A stretch of DNA of 64,000 nt from Hepsetus odoe (taxonomy: Eukaryota; Chordata; Actinopteri; Characiformes; Hepsetidae): NCBI GenBank assembly GCA_017165825.1, contig CM029367.1, positions 7,671,723 through 7,735,722 of the forward strand. Direction: 5' to 3'. Shown here piece by piece: positions 53,092 to 64,000 of the stretch; positions within the stretch are counted from its first letter, which is position 1, and each line of letters begins with the position of its first letter. The notes below the pieces were generated by a model, which was given only the letters and a program-made list of their open reading frames with translations, was not told where the DNA came from and searched no databases. The translations under genes and the position numbers were made by a program.

Positions 53092-56000
53092 CATCCATCC
53101 ATTTTCTTCCGCTTATCCGAGGTCGGGTCGCGGGGGCAGCAGCTCCAGCAGGGATGCCCAGACTTCCCTCTCTCCGGCCACTTCTTCCAGCTCCTCCGGG
53201 CGGATCCCAAGGCGTTCCCAGGCCAGCCGAGAGACATAGTCTCTCCAGCGTGTCCTGGGTCTTCCCCGGGGTCTCTTTCCGGTGGGACGTGCCCGGAACA
53301 CCTCACCAGGGAGGCGTCCAGGGGGCATCCTAATCAGATGCCCGATCCACCTCATCTGACTCCTCTCGATGCGGAGGAGCAGCGGCTCTACTTTGAGCCC
53401 CTCCCGGATGGCTGAGCTTCTCACCCTATCTCTAATGGAGAGTCCAGACACCCTGTGGAGGAAACTCATTTCGGCCGCTTGTATTCGCGATCTCGTTCTT
53501 TCGGTCACTACCCACAGCTCGTGACCATAGGTGAGGGTGGGAACGTAGATCGACCGGTAAATTGAGAGCTTTGCCTTCTGGCTCAGCTCCTTCTTCACCA
53601 TGACGGACCGATGCAGAGCCCGCATCACTGCAGAAGCTGCCCTGATACGCCTGTCGATCTCCCGCTCCATTTTACCCTCACTCGTTAACAAGATTCCGAG
53701 ATACTTAAACTCCTCCACTTGGGGCAAGGTCTCACTCCCAATCCTGAGAGGGCATTCCACCCTTTTCCGACTGAGGACCATGGCCTCAGATTTAGAGGTG
53801 CTGATTCTCATCCCAGCCGCTTCACACTCGGCTGCGAACCGATCCAGAGAGAGCTGAAGGTCACGGCATGATGAGGCTAACAGGACAACGTCATCTGCAA
53901 AAAGCAGTGGCCCAATCCTGAGCCCACCAAACCGGACCCCCTCAACGCCCTGGCTGCGCCTAGAAATCCTGTCCATAAAAATTATGAACAGGATCGGTGA
54001 CAAAGGGCAGCCCTGGCGGAGTCCAACCCTCACCGGGAACAGGTCCGACTTACTGCCGGCAATGCGGACCAAGCTCTGACACCGGTTGTACAGGGACCGG
54101 ACAGCCCTTAACAGGGAATCTGATACCCCATACTCCCGGAGTACCCCCCACAGGAGCCCCCGAGGGACACGGTCGAATGCCTTCTCCAAGTCCACAAAGC
54201 ACATGTAAACTGGTTGGGCAAACTCCCATGCACCCTCCAGGACCCTGCTAAGGGTGTAGAGCTGGTCCACTGTTCCGCGACCTGGACGAAAACCACACTG
54301 CTCCTCCTGAATCCGAGGTTCGACTATCCAACGGACTCTCCTTTCCAGGACCCCTGAATAGACTTTCCCCGGGAGGCTGAGAAGTGTGATCCCTTGATAG
54401 TTGGAACACACCCTCCGGTCCCCTTTCTTAAAGAGGGGGACCACCACCCCGGTTTGCCAATCCAGAGGCACCGTCCCCGATGTCCATGCGATGTTGCAGA
54501 GGCGTGTCAGCCATGACAGTCCTACAACATCCAGAGCCTTGAGGAACTCCGGGCGGATCTCATCCACTCCCGGAGCCCTGCCACCAAGGAGCTTTTAGAC
54601 CACCTTGGCAACCTCGACCCCAGAGATGGAAGAGTCCACCTCTATGTCCCCAGGCTCTGCTTCCTCCTCGGAAGGCATGTTGGTGGAATTAAGGAGGTCT
54701 TCGAAGTACTCCCCCCACCGACCCACGACGTCCCCAGTCGAGGTCAGCAGCGCACCATCCCCACTATACACTGTGTTGACCGTGCACTGCTTTCCCCTCC
54801 TGAGACGCCGGATGGTGGACCAGAATTTCCTCGAAGCCGTCTGGAAGTTCTTCTCCATGGCCTCTCCAAACTCCTCCCATGCCCGAGTTTTTGCCTCAGG
54901 AACCACCAGAGCCGCATTCCGCTTGGCCTGTCGGTACCTATCAGCTGCCTTCAGAGCCCCACTGGCCAAAAAGGCCTGGTAGGACTCCTTCTTCAGCTTG
55001 ATGGCATCCCTCACCGCTGGTGTCCACCAACGGGTTCTAGGGTTCCCACCGCGACAGGCACCGACCACCTCCTGGCCACAGCTCCGGTCAGCCGCCTTGA
55101 CAATGGAGGCGCGGAACATAGTCCATTCAGACTCAATGTCCCCCACCTCCCCCGGGACATGGTTAAAGCTTTGATGGAGGTGAGAGTTGAAGCTTGTCCT
55201 GACAGGGGACTCTGCCAGACGTTCCCAGCAGACCCTCACGATACGTTTGGGCCTACCAGGCCTGACCGGCATCCTCCCCCACCAACGAAGCCAACTCACC
55301 ACCAGGTGATGGTCGGTTGACAGCTCCGCCCCTCTCTTTACCCGAGTGTCCAAGACATGGGGCCGCAAGTCCGATGACACGACCACAAAGTCGATCATTG
55401 AACTGCGGCCTAGGGTGTCCTGGTGCCAGGTGCACATGTGGACATCCTTATGCCTGAACATGGTGTTCGTTATGGACAATCCGTGACGAGCACAAAAGTC
55501 CAATAACAGAACACTGCTCTGGTTCAGATCGGGGGGGCCATTCCTCCCAGTTACACCCTTCCATGTGTCACTGTCATTACCCACGTGAGCATTGAAGTCC
55601 CCAAGCAGAATGATGGAGTCACCAGGAGGGACGCTCTCTAGCGCCCCCTCCAGAGACCGCAGAAAGTGTGGGTAGTCCAAAATGCTGTTTGGCGCATAAG
55701 CGCAGACAACACTAAGGACCCGTCCCCCAACCCGAAGGCGGAGGGCCGCCACCCTCTCATCTATTGGGGTAAACCCCAATGTACTGGCCCCAAGCCGTGG
55801 GGCAATAAGTATGCCCACACCCGCTCGGCGCCTCTCACCGGTGGCAACTCCAGAGTGGAAAAGAGTCCAGCCCCTCTCAAGGAAACTGGTTCCAGAGTCC
55901 AAGCTGTGCGTCGAGGTGAGTCCAACTATATCTAGCTGGAACTGCTCAACCTCGCGCACTAGCTCAGGCTCCTTCCCCACCAGAGAGGTGACGTTCCACG

Positions 56001-56394
56001 TCCCTAGAGCCAGCTTCTGCAGCCGAGGATCGGACCGCCAAGGCCCCCGTTTTCGGCCACCGCCCAGCTCACAATGCACCCGACCTCTTTGGCCCCTCCC
56101 ACATGTTGCCTCTTCGGGCTGAGCCCTGCCAGGCCCCATGGGTGAAGGCCCGACCACCAGGCGCTCGCCAGCAGGCCCCACCTCCAGGCCTGGCTCCAGA
56201 GGGAGGCCCCGGTGACCCACGTCCGGGCGAGGGAAAGCGTCGTCCAATGATCTTTCTCATCACAAGAGGTCTGAACCGCTCTTTGTCTCTTCCCTCACCT
56301 AGGACCTGTTTGCCTTGGGTGCCCCCGACAACATAGCTCCCAGGATCATTGGGACACGCAAACCCCTCCACCACGATAAGGTGGCGGTTTGAGG
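53092..56394 (-). mobile_element. LINE-B, full length, innermost element
   Basis: A 3.3-kb APE-type LINE on the minus strand within the LINE-E 3' UTR. It is flanked by the 9-bp duplication ATTTTCATC (53,083-53,091 and 56,395-56,403). Its 3' end reads GATAAGCGGAAGAAAATGG followed by ATGG repeats. The 5' UTR begins with the CAAACCGCCACCTTATCGTG region. It is the youngest layer of the nest. The family is abundant in fishes; I do not assign its clade. Confidence 0.92.
53113..56247 (-). pseudogene. LINE-B protein: endonuclease plus RT, one in-frame TAA
   Basis: One frame from about 56,247 (non-ATG; the true start is uncertain) to the stop at 53,113, about 1,044 codons, broken only by TAA at 54,595-54,597. 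The endonuclease has LALGTWNVTSLVGKEPEL, SVVCAYAPNS, LLGDFNAHVGND, SMIDFVVVSSD and STDHHLVVSW. RT has PLFKKGDRRVCSNYQGITLL, DLEKAFDRVPRGLL, GLRQGCPLSPILF and FADDVVLLA, all intact. The C-terminal region has MRWIGHLIRMPPGRL and KRPRGRPRTRWRDY. The single nonsense codon (probably AAA to TAA) separates the two enzymatic halves, so the copy is probably inactive but very recent. Confidence 0.9.
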
Positions 56395-57085
56395 ATTTTC
56401 ATCTTGTATTTATTTATTTATCTCATGTTGCACTCTGCACTTTATCAATAACACTGCTCCACCACACTGCTACACCATAATCTACCTGGTCTGCTTTGTT
56501 ACACAACACTGCGGCCCTCTATGGATGAATTAACTGTCTGTCGTGCCGTCTTGTTGCCCCATTTTGTGTCTTATGTTGTGTCTTATGTTGTCTTGTGTCT
56601 TGTGTCTTGTCTTGTGTGTAGCACCAGGGTCCTGGAGGAACGTTATTTCGTTTCACTGTGTACTGTGTATATGGCTGAAATGACAATAAAATCCTACTTG
56701 ACTTGACTTGACTTGCTGGCAGCAGAAGTGGATCAACAGTTCAGAGTAATGGGGAGTGTGGAAGAGAGGTGAAGAAGAGAGTTGGAATGGGTAAAGATGA
56801 ATGGCAGGAGTGATCTGTGACAGCATTAGTGAAAGAGAATGTTCAAAAGGATGGCAGAGACCAGATGCTATAAGTGTTGGAGACAGTGGTACTGATGAAA
56901 AGACAGGCAGTAGAGCTGGAGGTGGCAGAGTTGAGAGCTGCTAGGAAAGAGGAAAAGAGGAAGGCCAAAGTTTATGGGTGCTATGAGAGAGGACTTACAG
57001 GCAGTTGGTTTGAAGTAGGAAGATGGAAAAAGCAGGAGGACAGGAAGAAATGGAGACAGTTGATCCACTGTAGCGACCCCTTGAC

Positions 57086-59929
57086 TTCAGTTGACTTATG
57101 AAGATCTGGTACTACAGTGCCTGTTCTGTGGGCTCAGTTCAGATGAACAAATTTTGCTACCTATTAACATTAATAAGCCTTTAGTAGCAGACACCCCCTA
57201 GAGTTCCCCCTATAGATATCCTTCCATGCATCCCTTTTAATAACAGTCCACAAAATGATTTTGGAAATGCTTTAATCCAGTCACCTTATTTGCTCATATC
57301 CAAAAGCACTGTGTACATAGAGAGCTGCATTTCATACACAAAAGTACACAAAAGTTTATTCCAGAAATATTGTATCTTTGCTTTTTTTTTTTTGCTTTTC
57401 CCAATTCCTACTGCTAATTAGTGTTTTGCCCTCTGGTGGCCTCTATAATTTAACATTCTTTTTAAACAGTGGATTTTAAAACCTCCAAACCTGCCTTGTG
57501 GAGGTTGTTCATTATTTCACTGACTATTGGTTTGGGATTTTTTTCCATCCTCACAATCTGTTTAACAGGGTGGTCAGATAAAAAAGGTACGTTTTATGTA
57601 AAAAGTAGTATTATTATGTATTAAGTAGTATTAAGTATATTAAGCTGTAAATACCAGGAAAAGCTGAACGTCTGATTTATTTAGAATTTTCTATTAATTT
57701 TTTTCAGACCTAAAAGGTAAAATGTGGAAAAACACTAATAATTATCAATATATTGCAGAAGGGTTAAGTTAAAAATTGCAAATATGCCAATCTGCCTGTT
57801 TTTTCTATTTCTTTCCATTTTACTCCAAGTGTGTTTTTCCAGCTGAGCTGAAATTACAGCACACTATGGCCTTTGTTGAACACATAGAATAAATACATTA
57901 GTGAGCTGAGTGACCATGCTTAGAGGCAGGCTCCATTTTTCTCATCCACAGTGCATATCAAAGTCCTCCATCAGTGGGCCAGCCCAAATGAGCTATTCCA
58001 CACTTAAGAGCAACTGTTGGTTTTCAGTAGTTGATATTTTGTTTTACTTTTCCCAGCAGCTGAATTAAGTATAAGAGGAACAGGAGGTCTGGGATTTGGG
58101 TGGTGCCTTAACCTTGCCTTTAACATGTGCTCGTGTGTGTATGTGGAAGAACAGCATGCTAGCAGCAGATGACATTCCATTGACTGACACAACCAGTGGT
58201 CGTCATTTAATTTGAATTATGACTGAAACACATGCACAGCCTCTATTTTGGCCTATATATGACAACTGAAAAAACTACTGTGTACTTTATAACTAATTTA
58301 AGTCATACCAGACACCAAAGCAGGAATTGTGCTGTGCATCTCTTAATATATTAGAAAAGTGATATATAATCTTAATATAGTAGAAAAGTATCCAACAAAA
58401 AAAAAAAAAGAAGGCTTTATATGTCTCAAATGAGGGCAATGTTTGTTTCCTGTGCAGGATGTAAGCATGCAAGATTTGCAAGATTTCTTCAGTTCTGGGT
58501 ACTTTTGACTATTTAATTATAGCACAGTTATGAAAGGAAATTAAATGACATAAAATTACATAAAATTAAAAATGGGATTTTTTTTTAGCACATTTATAAT
58601 AATAATAATAATATAAATATTGTTGTGTGTTCTTGTTCTGTGAATGTATATTGTATATTGTATATTAAAATTAAATGTATATTAAAATTGTATATTGTAT
58701 ATTAATATATATATATGTATATTAAAATTTATCAACAAAATCTTCTTTGGTAAAAACATTCCATTACAATGCCTGTGCAATCAAATCCATAAAGTGGAAC
58801 TTGGCGGGCATGGTGGTTGGGTGGACGCAGATGACTAACAACAGAACATGGGAGGAACAGATAGGCACAGCTGCTGTAACCCAACAACACAATCTCACTA
58901 TTGTGAGACCACCACACAGCTGACATAAGACTGAAACACTGTTGCCAAGCTAGCCAACTGCAGCCATAGCTCAGACTGCTGCCTGCCATTAGTCTGGAAT
59001 CTTACTGGATAGCTGGAAGCAGAACACCACCTGCTTCACCTGTCCATCAAAGAAGCAGCTGTCTATCACCCCCATCACATGTGCAGACACACCCTATTCA
59101 CTTTGTGCAGAGTCCTGTTGACACATTTGTTCAGGACATCAATATACCTTTATAGGCCACAGACGCATAGGTTGGAATATTTTTCTTCTCTAGTGCTCCG
59201 TCAATTGTATTTTCTCACACAGGAATATAACACAGGAATATGAGGCATAGTGGTGTGATTTACTGGTATGTAGCATTGAAATCCATTACCCTGATATCCT
59301 CCAGTCTGGAGGACATCTCTCCAATGCCTTTTTCATAGCGGAAATTGTGCAAGTACATAAAGGTAATAACAATTAAATCATTAAAATATAGTGCATGGCT
59401 CAGTTAAGTGTGTAACCACATATTTTCAGGCTTTTACAATTTGATATTTTAATTAAACACAGATGCCTAATTTTGTAGTTTGACACTACAAAGATAAATA
59501 TGGGCAGGATAACAAGTTTATTAGATTTCTAAGCATTCCCTTGAGCCTTCATTGATTTAATCTTCCAATACTGTATTGCAATGATTAGATACTTATCTGT
59601 AAATGATGTCAGTCTTGCTTTGCTATTTGAAAAACTCAAATATTGTCTCTTTTTTCCTTGGTTGTGAGGATAGGAGCCATTGTCTAAAGTGTTAAATGCT
59701 ATTAAAACCTAAACCACAAAAAGCTATATCCAAAAATTGTTATAAATGCTGCATGATGCCTTTGACAGTTTCAGGGCTATTGGTTTCCTAACAGAACAGC
59801 CATCTGCTTCCATTATTCCATGGTCATTTTCTGATGCACATATGCCCACTATAGGTTTGCATGAGCACGTTACAAGTTGAACAGCTGTTGAAGTGGCAAC
59901 AATATCACAGGTACCCAAGACATTGAGCA
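57086..59929. other. non-coding, mostly nothing recognised
   Basis: AT-rich. It holds a T run near 57,381, a short (TAA)n at about 58,599-58,612 and TGTATAT/TATTAAAAT repeats at 58,640-58,730. The minus frame at 58,732-58,989 has no recognised domain. Confidence 0.45.
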
Positions 59930-60350
59930 TTGATGTGAAAATCATTGAAGGCTAGTTTGTCAGGTCTCACCACACAAAAAAGCTACTGTAGCACAAATTG
60001 CCGATAAAAGTTTGTCAGCTGTGAAAGATGTCAGAACACACAGCCCATCACAAGTTGCTTCTTATGGGCTAGCCACAGACACCATCCACCAATGAAAACA
60101 CCAAAAATGAATATTCTAGCATCAGAACTGAACCATGGAACAATGGAAACTGGTCTGAGGAATCAAATTTGCTTTTACATTATCTGGATGGCATATTACT
60201 TACTTGGGCAAGAGATGACACCAACATGCACTATAAAAAGGCAGCAAGCCAGTGAAGGCAATGTGATGCTTGAGTCCTGGTGTTTATGCGGATGTTGTTG
60301 CTTTCACTTGCCTACCACTTACCTAAACTTTGTTGCAGACAACTGAATAT
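59930..60350 (+). pseudogene. Tc1-type transposase remnant, third lineage
   Basis: Degraded coding sequence recognisable as the middle of a Tc1-type transposase in shifting frames: NWSEESNLLLHYLDG, a CTIKRQQASEGNVML block, then THYLNFVADN-like residues near 60,330. It differs from the families at 2.3, 27.3 and 31.9 kb. Terminal repeats were not found. LINE-A copy 7 starts just downstream. Confidence 0.7.
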
Positions 60351-60371
60351 CTTAATGAAAATGACCTCTTT

Positions 60372-63300
60372 AACCCAGTCCCACTTTAATCTCACTAGGG
60401 ATGCCCAAGCCAGTGTATTTCTTTGTGCTGGTCCCAAGCCCGGATAAATGGGGAGGGTAACGTCAGGAAGGGCATCCGGTGTAAAACTTTGCCAAATCAA
60501 TCAAAACAGAATTCCATACCAAATCAGTCAAGGCCTGGGTTAACAGCGACCACCACCAGTGCTGTTAGCCTACAGAGTGCTGGTGGAAATTGGACTACTG
60601 TTGGCCAAAGGAGAAGAAGAAGAAGAGGAGGAAGGCATGTCCAGATGGAGAAGGAGAGAAAGAAGTGCAGGAGAGTGGAAGTGGGAGTGGAATGAGAGTA
60701 GGAACCTTGAATGTAGGCAGCATGACTGGTAAAGGTAGAGAATTAGCTGATATGATGGAGAGAAGAAAAGTTGATAGTTTGTGTGTGCAAGAGACTAGGT
60801 GGAAGGCCAGGTGTATTGGAGGAGGGTTTAAAGTTCTACCATGGTGTGGATGGAAGGAGGAATGGAGCAGGTGTTATCCTGAAGGAAAAGTAGGTGAAGA
60901 GTGTTTTGGAGGTGACGAGGGTGTCAGGGAGGTTGAAGTTGGAAGTTGAAGGTGTGATGATGTATGTTATTAGTGCTTATGCCTCACAAGTTGGTTGTGA
61001 GAAGAAAGAGAAAGAAGAATTCTGGAGTGAGTTAGATGAAATGAAAGAGAGTGTACCCAGGGGAGAGAGAGTGGTGATTGGTGCAGATTTTGATGTTGGT
61101 GAAGGGAACAGAGGTGATGAGGAGGTGATGGATAGGTATGGTATCAAGGAGAAGAATGCTGAAGGTCAGATGGTTGTAGATTTTGTGAAAAGAATGGAAA
61201 TGGCTGTAGTTAATACTTATTTTAAGAAGAGGGAGGAGCACAGGGTGACGTATACGAGTGGTGGAAGATGCTCACAGGTGGATTATATCCTTTGCAGGAG
61301 AGTCAGTCTGGAGCAGATTGGAGCACTGAAAAGTAGTGACGGGGAAAGTGTAGCAGCATAGGATGGTGGTCTGTAGGATGACCTTGGAGGTCAAGAAGAG
61401 GAGGAAAGTGAGGGCAGAGTCAAGGATCAAGTGGTGGAAGCTGAAGGAGGAGGACTGCAAGGTGGAATTCAGGCAGGAGTTAACACGGGCACTGGGAGGT
61501 GTTGAAGAGCTACTGGATTGCTGGGAAACTACTGCAGAAGTGATAAGGCAGACAGCTAGAAATATACTTGGTGTGACATCTGGAAGAAAGAAGGAGGATA
61601 AGGAAACCTGGTGGTGGAACCAAGAAGTCCAGGAGTGTATACAAAAGAAGAGGGAGGCAAAGACGAAGTGGGACAGTCAGAGACATGAAGGAAGTAGATA
61701 TGTGTACAAGGAGATTAACTGCAGGGCGAAGAAAGCAGTGGTGAAGGCCAAAGATAAGGTGTTTGATGAATTGTATGAGAGTTTGGACAGTAAAGAGGCA
61801 GAAAAGGACCTATACTGACTGGCTAGACAGAGAGACAGAGCTGGGAAAGATGTGCAGCAGGTCAGGGCAATTAAAGATAGAAATGGAAACGTACTCACAG
61901 GTGAACAGAGCGTGTTAAACAGATGGAAGGAATACTTTGAGGGGCTGATGAATAAAGAAAATGAGAGAGAGAGAAGATTGGATGATGTGAGGATAGTGAA
62001 CCAGGAAGTTCAGGAAATAAGCAAGATGGAAGTAAGGACAGCGATGAAGAGGATGAAGGATGGAAAGGCTGTTGGACCAGATGACATACCAGTGGAAGCA
62101 TGAAGATGTTTAGGGGAGATCGCAGTTTACCAGATTGTTTAACACGAAAAGTGAGAGGATGCCTGAGGAGTAGAGATGAAATGTACTGTATTTTCAAAAA
62201 TAAGGGTGATGCGCAGAATTGTAGTAACTATAGAGGGATAAAGTTGATCAGCCACAGCATGAAGTTATGGGAAAGAGTAGTGGACACGAGGTTAAGAAAA
62301 GAGTGAAGGATTCGTGAACAGCAGTAAGGTTTTATGCAAAAGATCACTACAGATGCAATGTTTGCTCTGAGGGTGTTGAAGGAGAAGTACAAAGAAGGTC
62401 AGGAGTTACATTGTGCATTTGTGGACTTGGAGAAAGCATATGACAGGGTGCCTAGAGGGGAGTTGTGGTTTTGTATGAGGAAGTCAGGTGTTACATAGAT
62501 GTGAGAGTAGTTCAGGATATGCATGATGGCAGTTTAACAGTGGTGAGATCTGCAGTGGGAGTGACGGATGCATTTAAGGTAGAGGTTGGATAACATCAAG
62601 GATCAGCGCTGAGCCCATTCCTGTTTGCACTAGTAATGGACAGGTTGACGGATGAAGTTAGACAGGATGATCTCAGTGGTCTCTGTGGACGATGATTTTT
62701 GCAGTGAGAATAGGGAGCAGCTTGAGGAGAACCTGGAGAGATGGAGATATGCTCTAGAGAGGAGAGGAATGAAAGTGAGTAGATCAAAGGCAGAAACATG
62801 AGTGTGAATGAAAGGGAGGAAAGTGGAGTGATAAGGATGCAGGGAGTAGAGGTGACAAAGGTGAAGGAGTTTAAAAAGTTCAGTGTAATGGCGAGTGTAG
62901 AAGGGAGGTGAAGAAGAGAGTGCAGGCAGGTTGGAATGGGTGGAGAAGAGTGGAGTGATTTGTGACAGACGGGTACAAGTTAGAGTAAAAGGGAAGGTTT
63001 ACAGGACAGTAGTGAGACCAGCTACGTTGTATGTGTTGGAGACAGTGGCACTGGCGAAAAGACAGTAGGCAGAGCTGCAGGTGTCAGAGTTAAAGATGCT
63101 TAGATTTTCAATGGGTGTGACAAGGATGGACAGGATTCGAAATGAGTATATTAGAGGGACAGCTCAGGTTAGATGTTTTGGAGACAAATTTCGAGAAGCA
63201 AGGTTGTGTTGGTTTGGACATGTCCAGAGGAGAGATGTGGATTATATTGGAAGAAGGATGTTGAAGATGGAGCTGCCAGGAACGAGGAGAAGAGGAAGAC

Positions 63301-63450
63301 TAAAGAGATTTATGGACGTGGTGAGAGAGGACATGCAGGTGGTTGATTTGAAGCAGGAAGATGCAGAGGACCGGAAGAAATGGAGATGGTTGATCCGCTG
63401 TGGCGAACCCTAAATAGGAGCAGCCGAAAGAAAAAGAAGAAGAATGACAG
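60372..63450 (+). mobile_element. LINE-A copy 7, full length but decayed
   Basis: Complete from AACCCAG at 60,372 to the GAAAGAAAAAGAAGAAG tail. It is flanked by the 10-bp duplication TGACCTCTTT (60,362-60,371 and 63,451-63,460), which fixes the element length at about 3.08 kb. Domain order as in the 34-37 kb copy. Confidence 0.92.
60423..63413 (+). pseudogene. LINE-A7 protein, many frameshifts
   Basis: Endonuclease pieces (NVGSMTGKGRELADMMERRK, CVQETRWK, a shortened GADFDVGEG box) lie at 60,590-61,361 and the linker at 61,363-61,818. The RT start (KAVGPDDIPVEA) is near 62,080 and LEKAYDRVPRG near 62,440. The catalytic FADD region near 62,690 is deleted, leaving FCSENREQ-like sequence. The C-terminal basic region (KRMDRIRNEYIRGTAQ-like, then GTRRRGRLKRF) is open at 63,081-63,413 and has GAG where three other copies have TAG. 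Confidence 0.85.
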
Positions 63451-63460
63451 TGACCTCTTT

Positions 63461-63875
63461 CAGCAGGATTACATGCCCTGCCATACAGTAAAAAAAAGGT
63501 CAGCAATATTGTCAGCAAAGTTATAAAGAATTTAAAGTGCTAACTTTTTCTCCAACTTCCACAGATCTAGCTGTGGGACGTGCTTATCAAACTAGTCTTT
63601 ATATAGGCCATATAGGTCTTATAGACACACGTTTTGAGGAATCGCCGCTTAAAGCAAAAATATTACTTTTTGAATCAGCTTTGTATACCATTAAGCAATT
63701 TTTTTGCCACCATAAATATTTTTTTAATAACTATAATTTTGGGTTGGTATAAATTTTGGCCTAAGTAAAGTTACTTTTTTCTTTGGTCAAGCATTTGCAC
63801 CATAGACAATTTTCTAGTGAGAAATATAAGCATTTCATAAGCAACAACACAATGCAATACAGTAATACAGTACTG
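63461..63875. other. non-coding, nothing recognised
   Basis: AT-rich spacer; no supported feature. Confidence 0.4.
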
Positions 63876-63877
63876 TG

Positions 63878-64000
63878 CAAAAGTTTTAGGCAGATGTGGG
63901 AAAAATGCTGTGAACAAAGAATGCTTTCAGAAATATAAATAATGATTGTTTAATTTTATCAATTTACAAAATGCAAAGTGAGCGAACAAAAGAAAAATCT
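63878..64000. mobile_element. start of a Tc1-type element, cut by the window edge
   Basis: CAGTACTGTGCAAAAGTTTT, preceded by TA, is the same terminal repeat and subterminal sequence as the 27.3-kb element, with a few differences. Length and coding content beyond the edge are unknown. Confidence 0.85.

Larger units (their letters stand above)
52127..56715 (+). mobile_element. LINE-E (CR1/Rex1-like), 5'-truncated, split by LINE-B
   Basis: RT and C-terminus lie at 52,127-53,060 (APQGCVLSPLLF, LGVHITDNLTW, KKAQQRLYFLRRLRK, ITAWYGNCNVLDRKSLQRVV, PLAIRLLNS-type end). The 3' UTR is split by LINE-B and continues from 56,404 to the terminus GAAATGACAATAAA and an (ACTTG)n tail at 56,715. Frameshift near 52,690. 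Confidence 0.85.
51314..57085 (+). mobile_element. LINE-A copy 6, outer shell of a triple nest
   Basis: The 5' end ACCCAGCACTAGGGATGCAC is followed by deleted remnants of the linker and RT up to GTTAGGATGCA (52,126). After the insertion, LINE-A resumes at about 56,716 (GGATCAACAGTTCAGAGTAA) and continues to GCGACCCCTTGACTTC near 57,085. Large internal deletions removed the endonuclease and much of the RT. The interruption falls at the same VVRMQG codons that are intact in other copies. Confidence 0.85.

Noticed and set aside
58732..58989. 85-codon minus-strand frame
   Set aside because: No recognisable domain, no repeat homology and no splice context.
1..64000. CRISPR arrays, bacterial operons, rRNA genes
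   Set aside because: No regularly spaced short repeats with unique spacers, no rRNA blocks; the DNA is eukaryotic.

Overview
The window looks like nuclear DNA of a teleost fish, perhaps an otophysan (low confidence). The grounds are spliced coding exons with GT/AG boundaries, several APE-type LINE families, tRNA-derived SINEs, Tc1-type DNA transposons and long microsatellites. No bacterial features are visible. Well over half of it is recognisable transposon sequence, much of it nested.

Host genes. One spectrin-repeat-like gene runs on the minus strand from about 22.0 kb down to 13.6 kb. Ten coding exons can be placed with consistent splice phases, and the 3' end lies outside what I can recognise. 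About 790 bp from its start codon, on the plus strand, a short signal-peptide-like first exon (22,824-22,851) ends at a strong splice donor. The GC-rich, CpG-containing interval between them looks like a shared bidirectional promoter and carries a (GT)n(GA)n microsatellite.

Transposon layout. LINE-A, an RTE-like family with an APE endonuclease and a reverse transcriptase (RT), has seven copies: 5.86-11.79, 18.75-19.2, 32.96-33.9, 34.1-37.2 (minus, almost open), 37.8-39.7, 51.3-57.1 and 60.37-63.45 kb. Three copies are interrupted by full-size or solo retroelements and one by a TA-flanked MITE. An L2-like LINE-C sits inside the first LINE-A. A triple nest occupies 51.3-57.1 kb: LINE-A contains a CR1/Rex1-like LINE-E, which contains a full-length LINE-B ending in ATGGATGG repeats. 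A decayed L2-like LINE-D covers 43.6-50.4 kb. Two SINE families occur, one of them inserted in the other. Tc1-type elements are present at 2.3, 27.3, 31.9, 59.9 and 63.9 kb.

Most notable is a family of LTR-flanked elements with no visible pol gene. The copy at 43.8-47.9 kb has two LTRs, a polypurine tract and an open reading frame of 689 codons, which encodes a coiled coil followed by about a dozen IQ-like motifs in an ASPM-like arrangement. A sister copy at 28.5-31.6 kb (minus, 5-bp target duplication TGCCC) shares the LTR core, polypurine tract and coiled coil but lacks the IQ array. A related solo LTR lies at 33.1 kb inside a LINE-A. The LTRs share an inverted repeat around a TATA-like motif, with compensating changes between copies. 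The best reading is a non-autonomous LTR retrotransposon family that carries host-like coiled-coil and IQ-repeat coding sequence.

All family names and clade assignments were made by eye from motifs. No database search was possible.
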